Assembly: GCA_910577605.1 (NCBI GenBank)
Contig: CAJTON010000010.1
Location: 21,885 to 70,226, forward strand
From: an uncultured Butyrivibrio sp.
Lineage (GTDB): Bacteria > Bacillota > Clostridia > Lachnospirales > Lachnospiraceae
Reading direction: 5' to 3'
DNA length: 48,342 nt
Below are positions 15,462 to 24,306 of the stretch, piece after piece (position 1 is the first letter of the stretch; every line of letters begins with the position of its first letter). Below the pieces are notes generated by a model. That model saw nothing but the letters and a program-made list of their open reading frames with translations, ran no database searches and was not told where the DNA came from. The position numbers and the translations under genes were made by a program.

Positions 15462-16919
15462 ATGAAAGAAAAACTTCAGACACTTTCACTGGCAGTCTTG
15501 AGGGATATTGCCAAGGATAAGAAAATCAAGAACATTACGGTTATGAGGAAGAGCGAGTTGATTGATGCGATTATCGCGGCGGCCGAGGCTGACGGAAGTG
15601 CGAAGCAGACACCGAGGACTATTGTGCAGAAGCCGGAGAAGACGGAAAGTCCTTCAAAGCAGACCGACGTTCAGGCAGTGGAGGAAGAGCCGCAGGCAAA
15701 GGCAGCGGAGGGAACGGGAAAGCCTTCGTCTACCGCGACATTCGGGGCTGCGGACGACCCTTACAGACAGGACTATGACCCGAATATGGTGGACGCGGGG
15801 GCGGACGCCAACGGAATACTTGAGGTCATGCCGGACGGCTACGGATTTATAAGGTGCGCCAATTATATGCCGGGAGAGAACGACGTGTATGTTTCACCCG
15901 CGCAGATAAAGCGTTTCGGACTTAAAACGGGAGATATAATCGTCGGGGCAAAAAGGCTTAAAAACCAGGGAGAAAAGTTCAGCGCGCTGCTTTATATGAA
16001 GAGCGTAAACGGCTATAATCCTTCCGATATTCCGAGAAGAAAAGCGTTTGAGAAGCTTACCCCCGTATTTCCCGACAAGAGGATACATCTTGAGACCTCG
16101 GCGAGCAGTACGGCGATGAGGATCATGGATCTGATCTCACCCATCGGAAAAGGGCAGAGAGGAATGATCGTTTCTCCGCCCAAGGCAGGAAAGACGACGC
16201 TGCTCAAGCAGGTGGCAAAGTCGATTACCGCCAATCATAAGGACATGCATCTGATAATACTTCTGATAGACGAAAGACCGGAGGAGGTCACGGATATCAA
16301 GGAGTCCATAGAGGGCGACAATGTCGAGGTCATATATTCGACCTTTGACGAGCTGCCGGAGCATCATAAAAGAGTTTCGGAGATGGTAATAGAGAGGGCG
16401 AAGCGTCTTGTAGAACACAGACAGGACGTATGCATCCTTCTCGACAGTATAACTAGGCTCACGAGGGCGTACAATATCGTTATCGCGCCGAGCGGAAGAA
16501 CGCTTTCGGGCGGTCTTGATCCGGCTTCACTGCATATGCCGAAGAAATTTTTCGGGGCTGCCCGTAATATGAGAGAGGGCGGTTCGCTCACGATACTCGC
16601 AACGGCGCTTGTCGATACCGGAAGCAAGATGGACGACGTTGTTTTTGAGGAATTTAAGGGAACCGGCAACATGGAGATAGTGCTTGACAGGAAACTTTCG
16701 GAGAAAAGGATCTTCCCCGCCATAGATATTGTGAAATCGGGGACCCGCAGGGAGGACCTGCTTCTTACGAGGGAGGAACAGGAGGCTGTCGATACAATGA
16801 GAAAGGCGCTTAACGGTATGCGTTCGGACGACGCCGTGGAGCGTATCATAGATATGTTTTCGAGGACGAGGAGCAACGCGGAATTTTGTCAGATAGTCAA
16901 GAAAACAAGACTTGTGTAG
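15462..16919 (+). CDS. rho: Transcription termination factor Rho
   Basis: Rho is the hexameric RNA helicase that ends transcription of untranslated RNA. The start is placed at the ATG behind AAGGAG (frame is open further upstream but runs through the promoter), giving 485 residues. Order of parts: an N-terminal Rho_N helical region (LQTLSLAVLRDIAKDKKI), a ~60-residue low-complexity linker rich in E, A and K, an OB-fold RNA-binding domain (GILEVMPDGYGFIR), and the RecA-like motor with Walker A PKAGKTTLL near residue 240 and Walker B LLIDERPEE. The Q-loop/R-loop region SGGLDPASLHMPKKFFGAARN is intact. The envelope gene cassette follows after 15 bases and probably shares the transcript. Confidence 0.96.
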   Translation: MKEKLQTLSLAVLRDIAKDKKIKNITVMRKSELIDAIIAAAEADGSAKQTPRTIVQKPEKTESPSKQTDVQAVEEEPQAKAAEGTGKPSSTATFGAADDPYRQDYDPNMVDAGADANGILEVMPDGYGFIRCANYMPGENDVYVSPAQIKRFGLKTGDIIVGAKRLKNQGEKFSALLYMKSVNGYNPSDIPRRKAFEKLTPVFPDKRIHLETSASSTAMRIMDLISPIGKGQRGMIVSPPKAGKTTLLKQVAKSITANHKDMHLIILLIDERPEEVTDIKESIEGDNVEVIYSTFDELPEHHKRVSEMVIERAKRLVEHRQDVCILLDSITRLTRAYNIVIAPSGRTLSGGLDPASLHMPKKFFGAARNMREGGSLTILATALVDTGSKMDDVVFEEFKGTGNMEIVLDRKLSEKRIFPAIDIVKSGTRREDLLLTREEQEAVDTMRKALNGMRSDDAVERIIDMFSRTRSNAEFCQIVKKTRLV

Positions 16920-16934
16920 CGGGAGCGGTATGTC

Positions 16935-18062
16935 ATGAAGAACAGCAGCAGTCACGACGGTAAAAAAGGCAGACACTACGCCATGCAGATAGCGATGGTC
17001 GCTGGGCTTGTAACGATGCTTGTATGCGGCATCGTCACCATAGGCCTCATGCTTTTTTCCAATCTATTTGCGGAGCCGCTTATCGCTCCCGGCGTATCCT
17101 CGGGATATGACCATACGAATATTTATGAGAACATAACTCCGGGTCAGACCAGAAATCCGGATTCGCAGGTCGGCGAAGAAACCACGGAGGCGATACCTCC
17201 GGAGGGCATGCTTACGGTAGAATATACCGGGGGAACCGTTTATACGGGCGGACAGGCGATAGCGGGCAATTTTAACGTAAAGCTCAAAATGGACGACGGC
17301 TATGAAAAAGTGATCAATGATTACGAATGCGCGCAGCTTGCGCCGGATTACCGGATGACCGAAGGCGATAACGTCTTTGAATTCAGGTACGGCGAGCTGT
17401 CGGCAAAGATAGTTTTAAACGCCGTGGACATAAGGGTATTCGCGTATCCTCCTTCATATGTGCTTAGAAAAATAGATCTGACGTCCGTACAGGAGAAAAT
17501 AAATCAGATAGACAGCGGAGCGCTTTCTTACGAGCAGGCGTTTTCAAACATATCATTTACCGGAGATTCACAGATCAAGGCGCTGGCGGTCGACAGAATC
17601 CTTTCAATGAACAGGATCGTCGCCGAAAACGGGGAAAGCTACGATTATCTTGCCAAGCATTTTGACGAGGTCGTGGCTAAGGCGTTAGGCACCGACGCTC
17701 TTATCGTACATTACGGTATCAATACGCTTTCAACATCGGCTGACGAAAGGCAGAAAAGGATCAATCAGTACAGAGAGCTGCTGCTCAGGCTCAAGGAGGC
17801 GCTGCCCGGAACGAGGATCATCGTCAGCGGGGTTTTCCCTGTGCATTATAGTATTTTCGGCAAACAGGACAGATTCGTATATATTATTGAGTACGATTAC
17901 GCGCTTCTTGAAATGTGTATGGAGATTGGAGTGGAGTATCTCAGCGATAACGCGTATATGATGGAGCATCAGGAGCTTTTCAGCCATGACGGACTTCATT
18001 TGCGTCCGGAATTTTATTCGCAGTATTGGCTGAAAAATATCATTTTGACTATGGGACTGTAA
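16935..18062 (+). CDS. Membrane-anchored SGNH-hydrolase-like protein (first of two)
   Basis: A 375-residue protein with one membrane helix near residues 17-41 and the rest presumably outside the cell. After a low-complexity stretch (about 50-90) and a beta-rich segment, the C-terminal part has the SGNH pattern: Ser212 in FTGDSQ, Asn263 in HYGIN and Asp352/His355 in HDGLH. SGNH proteins beside MBOAT acyltransferases (as in peptidoglycan, alginate and lipoteichoic acid systems) move or remove acyl groups on extracellular polymers; the exact substrate is unknown here. It starts 15 bases after rho and is followed after 16 bases by a related gene. Confidence 0.8.
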   Translation: MKNSSSHDGKKGRHYAMQIAMVAGLVTMLVCGIVTIGLMLFSNLFAEPLIAPGVSSGYDHTNIYENITPGQTRNPDSQVGEETTEAIPPEGMLTVEYTGGTVYTGGQAIAGNFNVKLKMDDGYEKVINDYECAQLAPDYRMTEGDNVFEFRYGELSAKIVLNAVDIRVFAYPPSYVLRKIDLTSVQEKINQIDSGALSYEQAFSNISFTGDSQIKALAVDRILSMNRIVAENGESYDYLAKHFDEVVAKALGTDALIVHYGINTLSTSADERQKRINQYRELLLRLKEALPGTRIIVSGVFPVHYSIFGKQDRFVYIIEYDYALLEMCMEIGVEYLSDNAYMMEHQELFSHDGLHLRPEFYSQYWLKNIILTMGL

Positions 18063-18078
18063 TTAAGGGCGGGTTACC

Positions 18079-19011
18079 ATGAAAATTTTTAATAAAAAAT
18101 ATCTGAGCATAGTACCGGCTCTTCTTCTTGTTACAGTGATCCCGGTACTGATAATAGTAAGCATTTTATCTCTTAAAACAGGCAGGGCAAACGACGTCAA
18201 CACGTCGGATGGCGAGTCATATCTTGCGGCAATGGAGGATCAGGATGTGCGTAAGGTTGAAAACGGTCTGCGCAATCCCGACAGGACGCAGGATCAGTCA
18301 ACGCCTTCTGCTGACGAGACGCCGGGACATGAGGAAACTACGGCTTTCGAGCAAGACGAATTTAAGCTTCTTGACATAGAGGGCTTTGTGGGCAGCGATC
18401 AGAAAAGCTATACGCCTTACGCTTTTGATAAGGAGGAGGCAGAGAAGCTTGCAAAGCGAGTGGAAGAGGGGGAGCTGTCGCTTAAAGAGCTTTTTAAGAA
18501 TACCTTGTTTGTAGGAGATTCCATAATGGTGGGATTCAGCGATTACAGGATCGCGAATCCGGGGAACGTCATTGCCAATGTGGGAGCTATGATGAATCCC
18601 GATCTTTCCAATAATATTCAGGCTATAACAGACTACAATCCCGAGGTGCTTTTTCTGCACTACGGATTGAATGAAATGGGCGAGGAAGAATATTTTCTTG
18701 AAAAATATATAGAGGATTTCGAAAAGTATCTTTCGCAGCTTAAAGAGAACCTTCCTTATACCAAAATAGTGGTTGTATCGTTATGGCCCGTGAAGGACAT
18801 CGCCGTGGAAAATCAGTCGAGGCTTGCCAGAGTGCCAGCTTACAACGAGGAGATACGCAAGTCATGTATAAAGTTCGGGGTGGCGTACAATGAGAATTCC
18901 CGGCTTTTCGCGTCGAATCCGGACTGGTATCAGAAGGACGGAATACATTGCGTCAGCCAGATGTATTTGACATGGATCAACGAGTTGATAAAAGAAATGG
19001 GGTTGTATTGA
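18079..19011 (+). CDS. Membrane-anchored SGNH-hydrolase-like protein (second of two)
   Basis: A 310-residue relative of the preceding gene product with an N-terminal membrane helix (about 9-32), a polar linker, and an SGNH domain with Ser148 in FVGDSIM, Asn198 in HYGLNEM and Asp287/His290 in KDGIHC. The spacing and surrounding residues are closer to the canonical family than in the first copy. The pair probably arose by duplication and then diverged, since overall similarity is low outside the motif blocks. It is translationally close to the DUF4358 gene, one base apart. Confidence 0.82.
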   Translation: MKIFNKKYLSIVPALLLVTVIPVLIIVSILSLKTGRANDVNTSDGESYLAAMEDQDVRKVENGLRNPDRTQDQSTPSADETPGHEETTAFEQDEFKLLDIEGFVGSDQKSYTPYAFDKEEAEKLAKRVEEGELSLKELFKNTLFVGDSIMVGFSDYRIANPGNVIANVGAMMNPDLSNNIQAITDYNPEVLFLHYGLNEMGEEEYFLEKYIEDFEKYLSQLKENLPYTKIVVVSLWPVKDIAVENQSRLARVPAYNEEIRKSCIKFGVAYNENSRLFASNPDWYQKDGIHCVSQMYLTWINELIKEMGLY

Positions 19012-19012
19012 T

Positions 19013-19492
19013 ATGTCGCTTCGTATTAAGGAAATTCTGACTGTCACCTGTCTGGCGGCATTCATATTTTTTATTAATACAAGGGAAAACTATACGGATG
19101 TTGCGATAGAACGGATAGTATCGGGACTGGGCGATACGGCGGGGCTTGAGAATATGACAGCCTTTGACGGCGCGCAGGTACGGAGGAATTTCGGAATAAA
19201 CATTAATGATTACCCGGAATTTGCATATTACGGGCATGAGAGCGTGATGAACAGCGAGACGGTATTCATTGTGAAGCTTGCGGACGCGAAACAGGCTTCC
19301 GGGATAATTAACGCGATAAAAACCAGCCGGGATAAAAGCATGGAGCTGTTTAAGTCGTACGCGCCCGATCAGTATGCGCTTCTTGCGGGAAGTTTTCTTG
19401 AACAAAAGGGAAATTATGTTATTTATGTGGTGTCGGACAAGGCTTCGGAAATTGAGAGCAGGATATCCGATATACTTACAGGTAAGGAGTAG
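19013..19492 (+). CDS. DUF4358 family extracytoplasmic protein
   Basis: A 159-residue protein with an N-terminal signal anchor (KEILTVTCLAAFIFFINT) and a domain resembling DUF4358, with the recognisable stretch FKSYAPDQYALL followed by KGNYVIYVVSDKASEIE. The function of the family is not known. Its place between SGNH genes and the MBOAT gene, with one and three bases separating the reading frames, argues that it is a component of the same membrane-associated system. Confidence 0.72.
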   Translation: MSLRIKEILTVTCLAAFIFFINTRENYTDVAIERIVSGLGDTAGLENMTAFDGAQVRRNFGININDYPEFAYYGHESVMNSETVFIVKLADAKQASGIINAIKTSRDKSMELFKSYAPDQYALLAGSFLEQKGNYVIYVVSDKASEIESRISDILTGKE

Positions 19493-19495
19493 AAT

Positions 19496-20860
19496 ATGGT
19501 ATTCAGCAGCATAAATTTCCTGTTCATATTCCTGCCGCTTACATTGCTTTCCTACTATTTATGCAGGAATATCAAGTGGAAAAATATAATTCTTCTGGCA
19601 TCAAGCCTGATTTTTTACGCATGGGGCGAACCTGTATATATTATATTAATGCTCATAAGCATATTATTTAACTATTATATAGGAAAGGACATCGACGAGG
19701 GCAGACACAGGAAATATACTCTTATTTTCGGAATAATCGTGAATCTTCTTATTCTGGGATATTTTAAATATGCCGGACTTATTGTGGATTCTATAAATAA
19801 AATAACAGGGCTTTCGCTTGTGAACCGCGAGTTGCCGCTGCCTATCGGAATATCTTTTTACACATTTCAGGCGATGTCGTATATTATCGATGTTTACAGG
19901 GGCGGAAGTAAGGCGCAGCAGAAGCTTCTGCCGTTCGCGGTATATATCACGATGTTCCCGCAGCTTATCGCGGGACCTATCGTCCGGTACGAGGACATAG
20001 AAAACCAGCTGAATGAACGCCGTTTTTCGGGAAGGGATTTCGGCGACGGCGTGATTATTTTTGTAAAGGGACTTGCCAAAAAAGTTATACTGGCGAACTG
20101 CATAGGTGCGCTTCACGCCGAGATCTTCGGTATTGCGGACAGGGGGGCGCTCGCCGCGTGGATAGGCGCTTTGGCGTACACGCTCCAGATATTCAACGAT
20201 TTTTCGGGATATTCCGATATGGCTATCGGACTGGGCAAAATGCTCGGCTTTGATTTCCCTGAGAACTTTGACAGACCGTACGCGTCTACCAGTATAACGC
20301 AGTTCTGGAGAAGATGGCATATTTCGCTCGGAACATGGTTCAGGGAATATCTCTATATTCCGCTCGGAGGCAACCGCAGGGGAGCGGCGCGGCAGATAAT
20401 CAACCTCATCATAGTATGGACGCTCACGGGACTTTGGCACGGCGCGGCATGGAATTTCGTGGCGTGGGGTTTTTATTACGGAGTTCTTCTGATACTTGAA
20501 AAATTTGTTTTTGTTAAGGTTCAGAAAAAGCTTCCTAAAATTGCGAACTGGATTATTACATTTCTGCTTGTAGTAATAGGCTGGGTGTTTTTCTTCTGCA
20601 ATTCGCTTGGAGAGGCGTTCTCATACTTGGGAGCAATGTTCGGCGCGGGAGGCGCCGGAACTGCCGGAATGGGCGGCTTCTATATTCTGGCTTACGCGCT
20701 GCTGTTAGTATTAGGCTTCCTGCCGTCCGCGTTTAAGGCGGAGGGAAAGATAAAACTACCCGTTTCCGTAAAATGGTTTGCCTGCGTGCTTTTGTTTACG
20801 CTCTCGGTGGCGTTCCTTGTCAGCGAAAGCTATAATCCGTTTTTGTATTTCAGATTTTAG
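19496..20860 (+). CDS. MBOAT family O-acyltransferase (AlgI/DltB-like)
   Basis: A 454-residue multi-pass membrane protein. MBOAT proteins of the AlgI/DltB/PatA group carry an acyl group across the membrane for transfer to an extracellular polymer. Signatures: LPIGISFYTFQAMSYIIDVYRG, FPQLIAGPIVRY, SITQFWRRWHISLGTW, REYLYIPLGGNRRG, and the catalytic His315 in LTGLWHGAAWNF. Length and motif order fit the AlgI branch. It lies between a DUF4358 gene and a DHHW/AlgX-like gene, a partner arrangement seen in acetylation loci. The acceptor polymer cannot be told from the sequence. Confidence 0.92.
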   Translation: MVFSSINFLFIFLPLTLLSYYLCRNIKWKNIILLASSLIFYAWGEPVYIILMLISILFNYYIGKDIDEGRHRKYTLIFGIIVNLLILGYFKYAGLIVDSINKITGLSLVNRELPLPIGISFYTFQAMSYIIDVYRGGSKAQQKLLPFAVYITMFPQLIAGPIVRYEDIENQLNERRFSGRDFGDGVIIFVKGLAKKVILANCIGALHAEIFGIADRGALAAWIGALAYTLQIFNDFSGYSDMAIGLGKMLGFDFPENFDRPYASTSITQFWRRWHISLGTWFREYLYIPLGGNRRGAARQIINLIIVWTLTGLWHGAAWNFVAWGFYYGVLLILEKFVFVKVQKKLPKIANWIITFLLVVIGWVFFFCNSLGEAFSYLGAMFGAGGAGTAGMGGFYILAYALLLVLGFLPSAFKAEGKIKLPVSVKWFACVLLFTLSVAFLVSESYNPFLYFRF

Positions 20861-20871
20861 GAGGTGGGACT

Positions 20872-21999
20872 GTGCGCAAAAATTCGGTCAGGATAATAAC
20901 GATTATCTTTTTGTGTTTTATGCCCATCTGGATGCTGATATCAAAGGATGTGGATTTTTCGGACAAAGAAAACAGGTATATGGCGAAGTTTCCAAGTATA
21001 AGCTTCAAATCCCTGTCGGACGGAAGTTTTATGGAGGATTTTGAAACGTACCTTACGGATCAGTTTCCGGTGCGCGACGCCTGCATAACCTTGAAAACCA
21101 ACGCATTGAGGCTTCTCGGACAGCGGCGCATAAACGGCGTGTATATAGGCTCAAAGGGCTACCTCATCGCCGAAGAGGAGAAATTTGACAGCGATAAAAT
21201 TGACGCTTTGATGAAGGCAATAAATTCTTTTGCGGCGGAAAGCGAAGCGAATGTAAAGTTCATGCTGGTGCCGAATTCGTCTCTTATATATGAAGAAAAG
21301 CTGCCTTACGGGATAGATTCTTCACAGGACAAAACGATAGAGTATGTGAGGGAAAAACTATCTTCTAATGTGGGATTTGTCGATGTGCGCGATGCTCTGA
21401 CTGCCGGAAAGGGCAGGCAGCTTTACTATAAAACAGACCATCACTGGACGACGGCGGGGGCGCAGATAGCCTTTGCGGAGTACGCAAAAGCGGCGGGGCT
21501 TGACGTATCGGGTATCCAATATGACAATTACTGCGTAAGCGGCGATTTTTGCGGTACGCAGGCGTCAAACTGCGGAGTGTACAGCAGCAGGGATGTCGTG
21601 AATATATGCGTGCCTAAGGACAGCGCGGGCAGCTACATCGTCAATTATGTGGACGAAACGCGCAAGACGGCGACGCTTTTTGACATGAGCAAGCTTGAAG
21701 AAAAAGATAAATATCTTGTTTTTATGGGAGGCAACTATTCGAGGGTCGATATAAATACCGACGCGAAAAACGGGCGCAGACTGCTCGTGATAAAGGACTC
21801 GTACGCGAACTGCTTTATTCCCATGCTTACCCCTTGCTATGAGGAAATAATAGTGGTCGATCCAAGATATTATTACGACGATATATATCAGCTGATGTCT
21901 GACGCTTCAGTGACAGATGTGCTTTTTTTGTATAACGTAAATTCCTTTGTGACCGATAATTCACTTGAGGAAGTGCTCAAAAAAGTATTGCAATCCTGA
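20872..21999 (+). CDS. DHHW family protein (AlgX/AlgJ-like)
   Basis: A 375-residue extracytoplasmic protein with an N-terminal membrane helix (ITIIFLCFMPIWMLIS) followed by FSDKENRYMAKFP, typical of the DHHW/AlgX-like group. The defining motif is Asp189-His190-His191-Trp192 in KTDHHWTTAGA, and a later VIKDSYANCFIP provides the Ser-containing block, so a full SGNH-type acyl-transfer site seems present. AlgJ/AlgX act with AlgI to acetylate alginate; here the substrate is unknown. The start is GTG behind GAGGTGG, 11 bases after the MBOAT gene. The promoter of rpmE lies within its 3' end. Confidence 0.87.
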   Translation: MRKNSVRIITIIFLCFMPIWMLISKDVDFSDKENRYMAKFPSISFKSLSDGSFMEDFETYLTDQFPVRDACITLKTNALRLLGQRRINGVYIGSKGYLIAEEEKFDSDKIDALMKAINSFAAESEANVKFMLVPNSSLIYEEKLPYGIDSSQDKTIEYVREKLSSNVGFVDVRDALTAGKGRQLYYKTDHHWTTAGAQIAFAEYAKAAGLDVSGIQYDNYCVSGDFCGTQASNCGVYSSRDVVNICVPKDSAGSYIVNYVDETRKTATLFDMSKLEEKDKYLVFMGGNYSRVDINTDAKNGRRLLVIKDSYANCFIPMLTPCYEEIIVVDPRYYYDDIYQLMSDASVTDVLFLYNVNSFVTDNSLEEVLKKVLQS

Positions 22000-22016
22000 T
22001 AAACATATGATATACT
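21988..22016 (+). promoter_or_regulatory. rpmE promoter
   Basis: TTGCAA, 17-base spacer, TATACT, beginning inside the end of the DHHW gene. The predicted transcript has a leader of about 110 bases before rpmE, longer than needed for translation. Confidence 0.6.
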
Positions 22017-22133
22017 TTAAAAGCTGTTCCGACAGAATGCCGGATAAGCAAATTTGGTAAAATTGTTATTATGGCGAGAGGCTCCGGTTTTCGGACATGT
22101 CATAGTGGATTTTATAATAGCGAGGTGAAATTG

Positions 22134-22343
22134 ATGAAAGAGGGAATCCATCCGGATTACTATCAGGCAAAGGTTGTCTGCAACTGCGGTAATGAATTCA
22201 TAACAGGTTCGACCAAGGAGAATATCCATGTGGAAATCTGCTCCAAATGCCATCCGTTCTATACGGGACAGCAGAAGGCTATCGCTGCCCGCGGACGTAT
22301 TGACAAGTTCAATAAGAAGTATGGCGTTACACAGAATAACTAA
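22134..22343 (+). CDS. rpmE: 50S ribosomal protein L31 (zinc-binding type)
   Basis: L31 is a small protein of the large ribosomal subunit bridging to the small one. The 69-residue form begins MKEGIHPDYY behind GAGGTG; an in-frame upstream extension has no ribosome site and was discarded. Cys16, Cys18, Cys36 and Cys39 (CNC and CSKC) are the four zinc ligands, so this is the C+ form, which is usually replaced by a zinc-free paralogue when zinc is scarce. A strong terminator follows 24 bases later. Confidence 0.96.
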   Translation: MKEGIHPDYYQAKVVCNCGNEFITGSTKENIHVEICSKCHPFYTGQQKAIAARGRIDKFNKKYGVTQNN

Positions 22344-22367
22344 TATTTGAATTGCGTGAAGTAGTCA

Positions 22368-22397
22368 GGGTTGAGATTTGCCGATCTCAACCCGTTT
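22368..22397 (+). terminator. Rho-independent terminator of rpmE
   Basis: A perfect 10-bp stem GGGTTGAGAT / ATCTCAACCC with a 6-base loop, followed by GTTTT. Confidence 0.88.
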
Positions 22398-22427
22398 TGC
22401 GGTTAATAAGTAATTTTTTGGTAAAAA

Positions 22428-22459
22428 GCTTGTGATAGACAAGCCTTTCATTATATAAA
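22428..22459 (+). promoter_or_regulatory. Probable promoter of the DUF1385-prmC-prfA operon
   Basis: TTGTGA (22430-22435) is followed 16-18 bases later by TATATAAA. The -35 lies within a 6-bp inverted repeat GCTTGT-gatag-ACAAGC, which could be an operator or chance. The -10 region is 20 bases ahead of the GGAGG site. Confidence 0.5.
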
Positions 22460-22476
22460 CACAGGAGGTATGCCGT

Positions 22477-23493
22477 ATGAAATATTCGGGGATAGGCGGG
22501 CAGGCAGTCATAGAAGGCGTAATGATGAAAAACAAGGATAAATACGCCATAGCCGTGCGCAAGCCTGACGGCCAGATCGAGGTCAAGACGGAAAACTGCA
22601 ACGCGATAAGTGGCAAGGCGGCTTTTTATGCAAGAGCTCCGTTTATCAGGGGCATAGTTAATTTTATAGATTCCTTGGTGTTAGGAATGTCTACGCTGAC
22701 ATACTCGACCTCTTTTTATGACGAGGAGGATGAGGAGGATAAAAAGACTCCTGAGGAAAAGGAGAAATCCGATAAAATCTTTAACATCATAACGGTAATA
22801 ATATCGGTTATACTCGCGCTCGGTATTTTTATGGTCGGACCGTGGTGTCTGTCGGAATTTGTGCTGAGCAGGTTTATAAAATCAAAGAGCGTGCTGATTC
22901 TTATAGAGGGGCTTGTGCGCGTCGCGCTTTTTATAGGCTATGTCACGCTTATTTCCCTGATGAAGGACATTAAGCGCGTGTATATGTATCACGGAGCGGA
23001 GCATAAATGCATCAACTGCATTGAGCATGGTCTTGAGCTTAATGTGGAGAACGTCAGAAAAAGCTCAAAGGAGCACAAGCGCTGCGGCACGAGCTTTATG
23101 CTTATCGTGATGTGCATTTCGATTCTTGTGCTGATGCTTGTGCGCTTTGACTCGCGTATACTCAGAATGCTCGCGCGCATTCTGCTGATTCCGCTGATAG
23201 CGGGAATTTCGTATGAATTTCTGAGGTTTACGGGTACGCACGACAACGCGTTCGTAAACGCCCTGAGCAAGCCGGGACTTCTCTTGCAGGGACTTACCAC
23301 AAGGGAGCCGGACGATGATATGATAGAGGTGGGAATCGCTTCGGTCGAGGCGGTCTTTGACTGGAGAGCATATATTGAAGAAAATTTCGGGACAAAGGTT
23401 TCCGATACGGCGCAGCCAGAAGCAAATACTGTCGGATGCGAAGCCGAAACGCTGGAGGTAAAAATCACCGATGACGAACAGGCAGATTCTTGA
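22477..23493 (+). CDS. DUF1385 domain-containing membrane protein
   Basis: A 338-residue DUF1385 protein. The opening YSGIGGQAVIEGVMMKN is the family hallmark, followed by AFYARAPFIRGIVNF, a charged loop near residue 85-105, and four or so membrane helices (about 108-130, 145-165, 205-228, 235-250). YHGAEHKCINCIEHG carries conserved His and Cys residues that could bind metal. The function is not established; in many Firmicutes the gene sits beside rpmE, prmC and prfA exactly as here. Its 3' end overlaps prmC by 23 bases. Confidence 0.9.
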   Translation: MKYSGIGGQAVIEGVMMKNKDKYAIAVRKPDGQIEVKTENCNAISGKAAFYARAPFIRGIVNFIDSLVLGMSTLTYSTSFYDEEDEEDKKTPEEKEKSDKIFNIITVIISVILALGIFMVGPWCLSEFVLSRFIKSKSVLILIEGLVRVALFIGYVTLISLMKDIKRVYMYHGAEHKCINCIEHGLELNVENVRKSSKEHKRCGTSFMLIVMCISILVLMLVRFDSRILRMLARILLIPLIAGISYEFLRFTGTHDNAFVNALSKPGLLLQGLTTREPDDDMIEVGIASVEAVFDWRAYIEENFGTKVSDTAQPEANTVGCEAETLEVKITDDEQADS

Positions 23494-24304
23494 CGAACTG
23501 AAACAAAAGCTTTCTTTTGTGGGAATAGACGAGGCTTCAAGCGACGCGTGGCTTCTTTTTAGCGGAGTTACGGGAATGAGCCGCACGGATTACCTGCTTA
23601 GCGCAAACGAAGAATGGGAAAATTCGTTCTCGGAAAAGCTGTGCGAGGCTGCCAAACGCAGATGCCGGCGCGAGCCGGTTCAGTATATTCTGGGAAAAGC
23701 ATATTTTATGGGCTTTGATTTTGAGGTCGGACCTTGCGTGCTTATTCCGAGATTCGATACCGAGGTTCTGGTCGGAGAGGCGCTCGCGGCTGTCGGCGAA
23801 GATTCCGAGGTGCTGGACATGTGCACCGGCTCAGGCTGTATTGCGATAAGCGTCGCGCTTCTTTCAAGGGTCCGAAGCGTTACGGGCGCGGATATATCTG
23901 AAACCGCGCTTTTGTTTGCCGAAAGAAACCGCGAAAGGCTTGGCGCGGATAACGTGAAATTTATTAAAAGCGATATGTTCGGCAAAATTTCCGGAACTTA
24001 TGATATGATATTATCAAACCCGCCTTATATTAAAAGCGCCGATATTGAAGGGCTTATGAGCGAGGTAAAGGACTGCGAGCCGAGGCTTGCCCTTGACGGA
24101 CACGAAGACGGCTTGTTTTTTTACCGTATACTCGCAAAAGAAGGATTCGGGCATCTGAAGCCCGGAGGACATATAATAATGGAAACAGGCTGTGAACAGG
24201 CGGCGCAGGTTTGCGAGCTGCTTGAGCAGTATGATTATACGGATATCCGTGTCGTAAAAGACCTTGCGGGTCTTGACAGGGTGGTCTGCGGACGGAGGAA
24301 ATAG
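23471..24304 (+). CDS. prmC: Peptide chain release factor N5-glutamine methyltransferase
   Basis: PrmC (HemK) methylates the glutamine of the GGQ motif in release factors, and here it is encoded directly before one, two bases apart. The 277-residue protein has the usual N-terminal helical domain and an AdoMet-binding domain with VLDMCTGSGCIAIS near residue 115 and the substrate motif SNPPYIKS near 180, diagnostic for methylation of a planar amide. The preceding LIPRFDTEVLV is the normal family RPETE region. The ATG lies inside the DUF1385 gene with GGAGG twelve bases upstream. Confidence 0.95.
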   Translation: MTNRQILDELKQKLSFVGIDEASSDAWLLFSGVTGMSRTDYLLSANEEWENSFSEKLCEAAKRRCRREPVQYILGKAYFMGFDFEVGPCVLIPRFDTEVLVGEALAAVGEDSEVLDMCTGSGCIAISVALLSRVRSVTGADISETALLFAERNRERLGADNVKFIKSDMFGKISGTYDMILSNPPYIKSADIEGLMSEVKDCEPRLALDGHEDGLFFYRILAKEGFGHLKPGGHIIMETGCEQAAQVCELLEQYDYTDIRVVKDLAGLDRVVCGRRK

Positions 24305-24306
24305 AA

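Noticed and set aside
22071..22133. Upstream in-frame extension of rpmE
   Set aside because: It lacks a ribosome site, while the internal ATG has GAGGTG and gives the standard L31 N-terminus.
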